Positions 1-5,593 of a DNA stretch of 5,885 nt are shown here, one piece after another. Under the pieces are notes generated by a model, which saw only the letters and a list, made by a program, of their open reading frames with translations, was not told where the DNA came from and did not search any database. Where the stretch lies: assembly GCA_016178125.1 (NCBI GenBank), contig JACOTV010000077.1, forward strand, positions 1 through 5,885, read 5' to 3'. Within the stretch, counting starts at the first letter, position 1; every line of letters starts with the position of its first letter. Made by a program: the position numbers and the translations under genes. The DNA is from Candidatus Microgenomates bacterium (lineage in GTDB: Bacteria > Patescibacteriota > Microgenomatia > UBA1406 > GWC2-37-13).

Positions 1-2
1 AA

Positions 3-725
3 ATCCCGGCAGCAACAAGGCAAGATATCCTAGAGAACGTTATTGCCCAGGCGACACACCACGAGAGGTTCACTCATGTGGTCTCTATTAACCCAGAAAA
101 CGTCGTGGTTGCCCAATCAAACGCTCAGTTTGCCGATGTACTCAATCAGGCACAAGTTAAGCTTATAGATGGCGTGGGGATTAAGATTGCAGCCTCAGTA
201 TTGGGTATCCCGGCAGGAGACCGAGTCAGCGGTGTTGATCTCATGGCTGAAATCGTCGGGCGTGCGAATAGTTTGCGCCTTAGGGTCGCACTAATCGGCG
301 GAGCCGGGGATTTAGCAGAGAGACTGGCATACCGCTATCAACAGGCACAACCTGAGGCTACATTTTTTGGCCTCCAGGGGTTTAAAAATATCAAAAATCC
401 CGAAAAAAATGAAGAAAACCGAATAAAATCGGTTATCCTTGATTTAAGGCCCCATTTGGTGTTTGTGTCATTCGGATCGCCGGCACAGGAGCTGTGGATC
501 GATTCCCAACGTGAACTTTTTAAAAACTGTGTCTGTATTGGGGTCGGCGGTGCGTTTGACTTCTTGGGTGGGCAGGTGCCGCGTGCGCCTGGATTTATGC
601 GTTCCTTGGGACTTGAATGGCTCTTTAGACTATGGGTTCAACCTTGGCGGTGGCGTAGGCAGCTCAGACTGGTGCGGTTTGCAGGCATGGTGCTCAAACA
701 GAAGCTATGGAAAAAGGCATCGTAA
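3..725 (+). CDS. WecG/TagA/CpsF family glycosyltransferase (GT26), 5' end cut by window edge
   Basis: Members of this family add an N-acetylmannosamine-type sugar from a UDP donor to a polyprenyl-diphosphate-linked sugar on the inner membrane face, in teichoic acid, enterobacterial common antigen or capsule synthesis. The actual sugar here is unknown. Seen in order: an N-terminal stretch ending in INPENVVVAQ, the DGVGIKIAA segment holding the family's proposed catalytic Asp, the RVSGVDLM loop, the glycine-rich strand VALIGGAG, then LVFVSFGSPAQELW, GVGGAFDFLGG and a basic, Trp-rich tail around GLEWLFRLW. That tail matches the membrane-associating C-terminal appendage of the family. The frame stays open to base 3, and codons 3-77 encode family-like sequence (for example IPAATRQDILENVI). 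The GTG at 78 is therefore not the start, and the true start lies just left of the window. About 241 residues are visible, near the usual 240-250. The 3' end overlaps the next gene by 19 bases, suggesting co-transcription. An Ala/Lys-rich patch near 380-420 is a variable linker. Confidence 0.93.
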   Translation: MPAATRQDILENVIAQATHHERFTHVVSINPENVVVAQSNAQFADVLNQAQVKLIDGVGIKIAASVLGIPAGDRVSGVDLMAEIVGRANSLRLRVALIGGAGDLAERLAYRYQQAQPEATFFGLQGFKNIKNPEKNEENRIKSVILDLRPHLVFVSFGSPAQELWIDSQRELFKNCVCIGVGGAFDFLGGQVPRAPGFMRSLGLEWLFRLWVQPWRWRRQLRLVRFAGMVLKQKLWKKAS

Positions 726-1564
726 CTACGCTCAAATACTTCTCTCAATTCGAGTATGCACCCACGCTCGCAGAGCTTCATATGTTCCATCCACTCGTGG
801 CTTCTGAGCCTGAAATGAGTAAGACTCTCGCTTCCATGGTCAAAAAGGGTACTATTTTGTGTACAGTTGAGGCTAAAAATAGTCGTCGATATACTCTAGG
901 GGGGTATAGTATTTTCTTGAACAAAACCGTCAAAAACGTGCGTATATCGCAGAACAAGCTTAAGCGTGTTAGGCCATATTTGCGTCTCCTGCAAAAATCG
1001 AGTCTATTTTCCTTAGTGGGTATTTCTGGGAGCGTGGCAATGGGAAACGGCGACGAATCGGCAGATATTGATCTCTTTATTATTACTAAGGCTGGGCGTA
1101 TGTGGACAGCGCGGGCCTTGGCGGGGGCGGCCGCGGCGCTCATGGGCATTCGCCGCGGCCGCCTCGCCACCACGGCACCCGACAAAATCTGTCTTAACAT
1201 GTTTATGGATGAAACAGATTTACGGGTTCCAAAGCATAAGCAAACTACCTTCATAGCGCACGAGATTCTCCAAATGAAGCCCGTTTTCAGTAAGGGAGCT
1301 ATATATGATCATTTCTTGACAGAAAACGCGTGGATTTATGAATTATTCCCGAATACGAAGGCGACAAGTCTCGCTCGACAAGAACATGCATTATTCGCGT
1401 CAAACAATGCCCCTTCACTGCCTGGCTTGATCTATTCTGGTCTTGAGTCTATACATCGATCGTGGCAGCTTGCGCTCATAAATCGTCACAAAACGACCGA
1501 GATTGTGACTGATACCCAGCTATGGTTTTTCCCTGATGATTTTGAAAGGAAGCTGAAGGGTTAG
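707..1564 (+). CDS. Nucleotidyltransferase-fold protein with probable winged-helix N-terminus
   Basis: This 285-residue protein carries the signature of the polymerase-beta-type nucleotidyltransferase fold: GS at residues 108-109 followed by ADIDL at 119-123, where Asp120 and Asp122 would bind the metal. Asp168 in the strand ICLNMFMD is a candidate third carboxylate. Residues 5-65 (TLKYFSQFEY... to RRYTLGG) look like a small winged helix, ending in a hairpin that reads like a DNA- or RNA-binding wing. The helical C-terminal half (IAHEILQMKPVF onward) resembles related uncharacterised proteins known mainly from candidate-phyla genomes. The substrate is unknown: nucleotide transfer to a protein, an RNA or a small molecule such as a sugar are all possible. 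The ATG at 707 lies inside the end of the glycosyltransferase gene without a Shine-Dalgarno sequence, so translational coupling is likely. Codons 139-154 are almost all GC-ending and form a long hairpin, unlike the rest of the gene. The stop TAG interlocks with the stop of the opposing gene. Confidence 0.85.
   Translation: MEKGIVTTLKYFSQFEYAPTLAELHMFHPLVASEPEMSKTLASMVKKGTILCTVEAKNSRRYTLGGYSIFLNKTVKNVRISQNKLKRVRPYLRLLQKSSLFSLVGISGSVAMGNGDESADIDLFIITKAGRMWTARALAGAAAALMGIRRGRLATTAPDKICLNMFMDETDLRVPKHKQTTFIAHEILQMKPVFSKGAIYDHFLTENAWIYELFPNTKATSLARQEHALFASNNAPSLPGLIYSGLESIHRSWQLALINRHKTTEIVTDTQLWFFPDDFERKLKG
1119..1169. repeat. GC-only inverted repeat (hairpin) inside the nucleotidyltransferase gene
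   Basis: Two 13-base arms are perfect reverse complements: GGCGGCCGCGGCG at 1126-1138 and CGCCGCGGCCGCC at 1151-1163, separated by a 12-base loop. The pairing extends outward through a G-T and a G-C pair, then, past one unpaired G at 1123, four more pairs (1119-1122 with 1166-1169). Each arm contains GCGGCCGC. The repeat encodes residues about 139-154 (AGAAAALMGIRRGRLA) in frame. It is not followed by a T-run, so it does not look like an intrinsic terminator. Confidence 0.85.
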
Positions 1565-2184
1565 GCATATCGTGCCCGAAGTTCGTCGGCAACCCTAATG
1601 ACCCCTCGGGGGTTGATGTCTACAAGTGAGCGCATAAGGGTATGGTTATCGGTTGCCAAGAAGCCAGCCATGGTTGTTTGGGGTGTTGCGAGAACGAGCC
1701 GGTAAAATAGTGCGTCTTTCATGCCGCTATGTGCTGATCGAGGCTGCACGACATCGGCGACTTCGTGAAACGCCTCTCTAAAGGCACGTATACGAGAAAT
1801 ATCTCGCTCTATTTGATCGGTTTGATCATCTGGCTGGCTTTGTAGGTATCCATTGACGTCGGTTCGAAGCGCCATTGTGCCTTTCTCGCGTAGATAATCA
1901 AAGAGTGGGTCCCTCGTGGGGATGGGGGTTGTTTCATCGACCCCCGGGACGCACCCGAACACTTGATCAATGCGGGTTATGCCATGATTACGAAGATTAT
2001 TCTTAGCTCGGGTATCGATTGTGGGTATTTCATAGTCTCTAAAATCAAATGCCGTTTGTATACGTGAATCAATAGGCGCCAAAATAGCACGCGTTTCAAA
2101 GGGGGTTTTTAAGATATCTATCTCGCGTGTTTCTCGGCTGGGGAGCTGTTCTGTAAGGCCGTATATTCTTCCTTCTTTTACCAT
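1561..2184 (-). CDS. Soluble 207-residue protein of unknown function with an alpha-CTD-like helix-hairpin-helix segment
   Basis: I do not recognise the family. The product has no signal peptide or membrane segment and is rich in charged residues, so it should be cytoplasmic. Residues 53-75 (IPTIDTRAKNNLRNHGITRI and on) follow the pattern R-A-x-N-x-L-x3-G-I-x-x-I seen in the helix-hairpin-helix of the bacterial RNA polymerase alpha C-terminal domain. This suggests, without proving, contact with DNA or RNA. The rest is probably mostly helical, with a charged helix at about 122-143 (DQIERDISRIRAFREAFHEV). The ATG at 2184-2182 is chosen because a perfect extended -10 element ends 5 bases before it, and no other plausible start lies near. 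It follows the cupredoxin-like gene by 34 bases but has its own promoter, so it may be regulated separately. Its TAA shares bases with the TAG of the convergent nucleotidyltransferase gene. Reading as a real gene rests on its length, its promoter and the absence of a better frame. Confidence 0.75.
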   Translation of the reverse strand: MVKEGRIYGLTEQLPSRETREIDILKTPFETRAILAPIDSRIQTAFDFRDYEIPTIDTRAKNNLRNHGITRIDQVFGCVPGVDETTPIPTRDPLFDYLREKGTMALRTDVNGYLQSQPDDQTDQIERDISRIRAFREAFHEVADVVQPRSAHSGMKDALFYRLVLATPQTTMAGFLATDNHTLMRSLVDINPRGVIRVADELRARYA

Positions 2185-2189
2185 GGGGA

Positions 2190-2198
2190 ATTATACCA
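2190..2198 (-). promoter_or_regulatory. Extended -10 promoter, predicted leaderless start
   Basis: On the minus strand the sequence reads TGGTATAAT (2198 down to 2190), a perfect extended -10 element (TGnTATAAT). Five bases (TCCCC) separate it from the ATG at 2184. Transcription would be expected to begin about 7 bases after the -10, that is at or within a base or two of the ATG, giving an mRNA with no leader. No good -35 is seen at 16-18 bases spacing (CCTCAT at 17), which fits an extended -10 promoter that does not need one. Confidence 0.7.
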
Positions 2199-2218
2199 GG
2201 TCACGGCTACTTATGAGG

Positions 2219-2644
2219 TCATGGCTTCACAATCACCGTGAAGAACACATTGTCTTTGAGCTTGTTGCTCACGGTATAGGTACCGGCTTTACTGGGGATG
2301 ACATCGACTTGTTCGCTTAGACCATAGGGACGCGATGTTCTGAGAAACTCGGCGGTTGAGTCGAGCCACATGGCATCGGTTGAGTCCATATTGCGAATCA
2401 GTATGTGATTGTTCACCTTAGAAACCGCGGTCTTGGGGGAAAATGTACCGTTTTTATACTCGATATATACCGAGGACTTTCCGAACTCAGGGGTGGGAAT
2501 CGCCGCACCAGATCCACTCGTTTTAACCGTAGAGGGCTGTACAGGAAAGAGCGCGTTAGGGAGAACATCGGAAAAGAAAAACATGTGCACCGCAAACCCA
2601 GCAGCGAAGATAATCACAAACAGTACGAATCGACCAACATTCAT
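2219..2644 (-). CDS. Membrane-anchored cupredoxin-fold protein lacking evident copper ligands
   Basis: This is a 141-residue protein with an N-terminal hydrophobic helix (about residues 5-24, GRFVLFVIIFAAGF...) that has no clear cleavage site, so it is probably an anchor. A Pro/Ser/Gly-rich linker (about 30-57) and a single small beta domain (59-141) follow. The domain has the layout of the plastocyanin-like cupredoxins: a strand with NGTFSP (65-70), a strand ILIRNMDSTDAMW (81-93) and the turn KAGTYTV (119-125). The usual first copper ligand, a His after the RN-D motif, appears replaced by Met92. The Cys-x-x-His-Met ligand loop after GTY is also absent, and the mature domain contains no Cys. 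Binding of ordinary type I copper is therefore unlikely, and a structural or partner-binding role is inferred. It begins 5 bases after the stop of the DUF916-like gene, with no Shine-Dalgarno, and should be part of the same operon. It ends in TGA, so TGA is a stop in this organism. Confidence 0.8.
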   Translation of the reverse strand: MNVGRFVLFVIIFAAGFAVHMFFFSDVLPNALFPVQPSTVKTSGSGAAIPTPEFGKSSVYIEYKNGTFSPKTAVSKVNNHILIRNMDSTDAMWLDSTAEFLRTSRPYGLSEQVDVIPSKAGTYTVSNKLKDNVFFTVIVKP

Positions 2645-2649
2645 AGGCG

Positions 2650-3567
2650 TTATGAAAAGAGTGCCTTCATAGCTTTTCGGAGGCGTTTTCTGATCAAGTA
2701 AAACAAAATCAATACAAGGAGTACTATGCCTGCTGCACGGACCGGAAACACAAAAAAGCTTACCGTTGAATTTAGCGTTTCGTTATTTGATCCGTAATAC
2801 ATGATTGCGGTTGCAGTGTAGGGACCAATCAAGAAATGCTTGTCTAGCTGCGCACTAACCATCCGTTCGGCGCCGGGGAATATGTTCTCGGGTTTGACCA
2901 CTATGTCTGCGATCTTTTTATTAAACAGACCTGTGACGTTTATTAATCCCAGCGTCTTAATGTGTACGTTTCCACTATTTTTGAACTTCATGCTGAATCC
3001 GATAGGGCCTGCTTCGGAGAATTGTGGTGCGCTAAATTCATTGAGTGATAAGTGTTCGTCGACCGGCCCACTGATGCGTACCAAAAACAATGAGGCGATC
3101 TCCTGAGACACTTTTGCGTCATTTGGGCCAATCCCTTCAGGTGTGACGGCGAATACGAAGGACCCGTATCGGCCCCCTGCGGCGCTACGAGGCACTGAAA
3201 TCGTTGCAGTTATTTCTTGCGATTCTCCTGGCTTTAACCTAAAAACACGAGGGGTAATCGTGGTCCAATTGGCGACTGAGTACGGACTTTCAGCGGTTAA
3301 CGCAACCTGTCCTTCGTCGCCTGATGCGGTAAAATCCTCAATCCGTGCGGTTATGGGGAGGGTAGTCGAACTTTGGTTTCTGAGCGAGGCTTTGACTCGT
3401 ACTACCGATCCCGGATCAGCTTTTATTTCTTGAGACGCCGGAGAGACGACCAACGATTGGGCTGAAGACGGATTTTGCGCAGATACACCTACGAAGAGGA
3501 ACGACAGTAACAATACTACTATCGATACAAGGACTATCCCATATTTAAACGAAGGCGTAGATTTCAT
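2650..3567 (-). CDS. DUF916-like (WxL-associated) secreted protein with C-terminal membrane anchor, copy 2
   Basis: This is a 305-residue envelope protein. A signal peptide covers residues about 1-30, with a long hydrophobic core and probable cleavage after VSA (28-30). Residues about 39-143 have the DUF916 pattern: VSPASQEIKADPGS, LRNQSSTTLP, WTTITPRVFRLKPGES, then the strand pair ending in GGRYGSFVF. A second beta domain follows (about 155-272), comparable in position to the DUF3324 part of Gram-positive homologues. Residues about 276-292 form a membrane helix followed by the basic tail RKRLRK, so the protein stays anchored with its body outside. In Gram-positive bacteria such proteins are proposed to link WxL surface proteins to peptidoglycan, and a similar partner role with the secreted protein encoded just upstream is inferred. 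It starts 3 bases after that gene's stop and is similar in layout to the 300-residue protein at 4690-5592. No Shine-Dalgarno is visible. Confidence 0.85.
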   Translation of the reverse strand: MKSTPSFKYGIVLVSIVVLLLSFLFVGVSAQNPSSAQSLVVSPASQEIKADPGSVVRVKASLRNQSSTTLPITARIEDFTASGDEGQVALTAESPYSVANWTTITPRVFRLKPGESQEITATISVPRSAAGGRYGSFVFAVTPEGIGPNDAKVSQEIASLFLVRISGPVDEHLSLNEFSAPQFSEAGPIGFSMKFKNSGNVHIKTLGLINVTGLFNKKIADIVVKPENIFPGAERMVSAQLDKHFLIGPYTATAIMYYGSNNETLNSTVSFFVFPVRAAGIVLLVLILFYLIRKRLRKAMKALFS

Positions 3568-3570
3568 GCG

Positions 3571-4653
3571 TTAATACGTTGGGGTCGCAACTAAGATCTC
3601 GGTGCCTGAATAGGTTCCTGCAGGCTGAACCGCGTTTATCTCGGCTTGCCACCCTATGCGCGTTGTTTCTGCACTCACTCCTACACTACTCGAAACAATT
3701 GAGCGCGCCGTTGTTTCGCCACCTGCCCATTTGTTTGACTGAAACGCGCTGATGTCGGTGTCTTCGGTGGTATAGCCAAAGTATCCCGTGTTTACGCTGG
3801 CCGCCGTACCCGCTGGCGATGACCAGGTCGCAGGTGATGCATAGGAGCCCGAGAATTCATCGATATTTTGGGATCCCGATACCAAAAGGGGGCTTGTGGT
3901 GCCCTTTGTGGTTACCGAATACCCGCTTCCTGCGTTTGTTGTGACGGTTACATCGTGGGCGCCGATTTTAGGTGTCGCTGCGGTTAGGGTTCCAAACGGA
4001 ATAGTGCTTGCCGTGGTGGTGATATTTGTTGTTGCGCCGTTTACCGTACCTCCAGAGTTAACTCCTGCAACGGTAAAGGTGAAATTTTCAAGAACAGTTG
4101 CACTGACTGCAATTGAGGTGGTGGTCAATATTGCAAATGCCGCTGTTCCGGAATCAATTTCTGTCGATCCGGTATCTGACCAGGTGATAATACGCGCATA
4201 AAAAGTGGTGTTTGTCGTTGAAGGATTCGTCATCCCTGCGATGGTATAAGTTACCGCCTGGGTGCTTTGTGTTGACGGTGTAGTTACTACCGTTCTCCAG
4301 GTGTTTGCCGCGGGGCTCGAATCGGTGCGACCCGTGCCTGCTAAGTTGTCTGCAGAGCGTGAAGCGCCCGTGGTGTCTAGGCCAGTTGGTGCGGTACAGG
4401 TATCGGCCCATGCGCCAGCTTGTGTACAGAATTTAAAGTCGATTTGTTTGATGCTAGTGGTGGCAGTTGTGGTGAAGGCATACGCATACGATACAGAGGT
4501 CCCCGAAGCGCGCGAATCCGAGATAGTCACCTTGCGTGGTGAAAAGTTTCCGGCGTATGTTTTGGGGGCTCCGATATTGACTATAAGAGTAAGCATGAGA
4601 ACAGACACCAAACAAACAGCAACGCCGAATTTTTTGCGGAAAGAATTATTCAC
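3571..4653 (-). CDS. Secreted Ser/Thr-rich two-domain beta surface protein (WxL-like C-terminus)
   Basis: This 360-residue protein has a signal peptide (RKK, a hydrophobic core and probable cleavage after TYA at 32-34) and two predicted beta-sandwich domains rich in Thr, Ser, Ala and Gly. The first (about 36-177) contains the only two mature-chain cysteines, Cys76 and Cys86, which could form a disulfide (FCTQAGAWADTC). The second (about 178-360) begins TSIAVSATVLENFTF, contains IPFGTLTAATPKIGAHDVTV and a TNAGSGYSV strand, and ends AGTYSGTEILVATPTY. That ending resembles the terminal strand of WxL domains, but the WxL motif itself is missing. It has no membrane helix or sorting signal at the C-terminus, so retention at the surface must depend on partners. 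The neighbouring DUF916-like proteins are the obvious candidates. The start is GTG at 4653: TGA at 4677-4675 closes the frame upstream, and only this start gives a full signal peptide. The C-terminus is related to the protein cut by the right edge. Confidence 0.82.
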   Translation of the reverse strand: MNNSFRKKFGVAVCLVSVLMLTLIVNIGAPKTYAGNFSPRKVTISDSRASGTSVSYAYAFTTTATTSIKQIDFKFCTQAGAWADTCTAPTGLDTTGASRSADNLAGTGRTDSSPAANTWRTVVTTPSTQSTQAVTYTIAGMTNPSTTNTTFYARIITWSDTGSTEIDSGTAAFAILTTTSIAVSATVLENFTFTVAGVNSGGTVNGATTNITTTASTIPFGTLTAATPKIGAHDVTVTTNAGSGYSVTTKGTTSPLLVSGSQNIDEFSGSYASPATWSSPAGTAASVNTGYFGYTTEDTDISAFQSNKWAGGETTARSIVSSSVGVSAETTRIGWQAEINAVQPAGTYSGTEILVATPTY

Positions 4654-4660
4654 TGTATTT

Positions 4661-4689
4661 ATTTTGTTATTTTTTCACCTCATTGTCAA
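4661..4689 (-). promoter_or_regulatory. Possible internal promoter before the surface-protein gene
   Basis: On the minus strand, a perfect TTGACA (4689-4684) directly follows the TAA of the upstream gene. After 17 bases comes CAAAAT (4666-4661), which matches TATAAT at four of six positions. Transcription would begin near 4654, at the GTG start, again implying little or no leader. The AT-rich 36-base gap is the largest in the operon. The weak -10 keeps this uncertain. Confidence 0.35.
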
Positions 4690-5592
4690 TTACTTATTCA
4701 AGATCAATACACGCAAGGCCCTCTTCAGATTCGAGCGCTTTTTATAGGCTAAAATAAGTCCAACGGTAACTATCACTATAAAGGCGACGAGCGGGTAGGG
4801 AATATCGTAATAGCGAGTCGCCGCTACAATCTGATTGCCGTTACCTACTGAGACAAGGAGTTTTACATCATATATATTCATTGTGTGGTATGGCCAGCGA
4901 ATGGCTTCTTCCCATGTGCGGGTCTTGCCTGGAAGAATTATTTTTTCGTTGATATCGAACTTGCGAACACTGCCGATGAGCGGTTTCACCACGAGCTGTG
5001 GCTTTGCTGAAAAGTGATAGAGTGACTGATCTTTGACTGCAAATGTGAGGTCGCGCTTATTGCTCCCAGAAGACGACTTGGCGAGTCCTACGCTTAGAAC
5101 TTCGGCGCGCGCCGACAGATCGGGGACACCTACGCTGGCGAGTATCACGACGCCGGCGCGCGCCTGTACATATTGATTTACGCCTGCATTCATAGGCATA
5201 ACCGGTTGCAAAAAGAGCGTTCCATAATATCCGCCGAGCGGAATTTTTGTGGGGGTTTGAATATGCAACTGAATAGTTTTTTCTCCGTGCGCGGGGATAA
5301 TCATATCGGCGTCAGAAATGGTAGTCCACCCGGCGATAGACGTTGCCCCATCGGCTGCTTCACCGTCAACTGCGGGATCCATTTCAGCACGCATGGGCAG
5401 GGGAGAGCTGAGAAGATTTTTTAGCCTTATCTGATAGGTAAAAGTCTTCCCTGGAGACAAAGAGATATTAAAAATCACGGGTGACACCGAAAACATACCT
5501 TTTGGGGTATCTGCGGCATACGAAGTTTTTGAAAAAACGCCTATAAGAAGATACAAGCAAAAGACGCCAGTGTATTTTATAAAACGATTCAT
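4690..5592 (-). CDS. DUF916-like (WxL-associated) secreted protein with C-terminal membrane anchor, copy 1
   Basis: This 300-residue protein is organised like the one at 2650-3567. It has a signal peptide (about 1-26, cleavage after SYA) and a DUF916-like domain (about 33-130) with FSVSPVIFNISLSPGKT, IRLKNLLSSPLP, GWTTISDADMIIPAHGEK and LGGYYGTLFLQP. A second beta domain follows (about 140-262), then a membrane helix (about 266-283) and a basic cytoplasmic tail beginning KKRSNLKR. The two copies share SP, PG, L-(R/K)-N, LP, WTTI and GG-x-YG at matching positions but are otherwise well diverged, so the duplication is old. The likely role is to hold the neighbouring secreted beta proteins to the cell envelope (inferred from WxL loci). 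The ATG at 5592 comes one base after the stop of the preceding gene (TAA-T-ATG), which strongly suggests translational coupling. No Shine-Dalgarno is visible. Two GCG CGC GCC runs encode the ARA tripeptides at residues 144-146 and 161-163. Confidence 0.85.
   Translation of the reverse strand: MNRFIKYTGVFCLYLLIGVFSKTSYAADTPKGMFSVSPVIFNISLSPGKTFTYQIRLKNLLSSPLPMRAEMDPAVDGEAADGATSIAGWTTISDADMIIPAHGEKTIQLHIQTPTKIPLGGYYGTLFLQPVMPMNAGVNQYVQARAGVVILASVGVPDLSARAEVLSVGLAKSSSGSNKRDLTFAVKDQSLYHFSAKPQLVVKPLIGSVRKFDINEKIILPGKTRTWEEAIRWPYHTMNIYDVKLLVSVGNGNQIVAATRYYDIPYPLVAFIVIVTVGLILAYKKRSNLKRALRVLILNK
5102..5164. repeat. Two copies of a GC-alternating palindrome within the DUF916-like gene
   Basis: TCGGCGCGCGCCGA (5102-5115) is a perfect 14-base palindrome. 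Its core GGCGCGCGCC recurs at 5155-5164, exactly 51 bases (17 codons) further on. Both cores encode Ala-Arg-Ala with the same codons (GCG CGC GCC) in the minus-strand gene, so coding could explain them. They are much more GC-rich than their surroundings. Confidence 0.5.
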
Positions 5593-5593
5593 A

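Noticed and set aside
78..80. GTG as the start of the glycosyltransferase
   Set aside because: The frame stays open to the left edge, and bases 3-77 encode sequence typical of the N-terminus of this family, so the real start is outside the window.
463..807. 114-codon plus-strand frame across the end of the glycosyltransferase
   Set aside because: It is out of frame with two well-supported genes and its translation has no domain-like features.
1126..1163. GC-rich hairpin as an intrinsic terminator
   Set aside because: It is deep inside an intact gene and is not followed by a T-run on either strand.
778..1254. 158-codon open frame on the minus strand
   Set aside because: It lies wholly opposite the nucleotidyltransferase gene, its translation has an unnatural Arg/Ala/Pro-rich composition with no recognisable motif, and it adds nothing to the operon structure.
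2219..2644. Copper-binding (electron transfer) role for the cupredoxin-like protein
   Set aside because: The expected His, Cys, His and Met ligands are not found at their usual positions.
4675..4681. GAGGTGA (minus strand) as the ribosome binding site of the surface-protein gene
   Set aside because: It resembles a Shine-Dalgarno sequence but lies 21 bases from the GTG start, too far for normal use, and no other in-frame start lies at the right distance.
2405..4747. Several plus-strand open frames opposite the surface operon (for example 2405-2701, 3143-3433, 3896-4201, 4262-4747)
   Set aside because: They are complements of Thr/Ser/Val-rich coding sequence, lack plausible starts or motifs, and sit opposite genes with clear signal peptides and domains.
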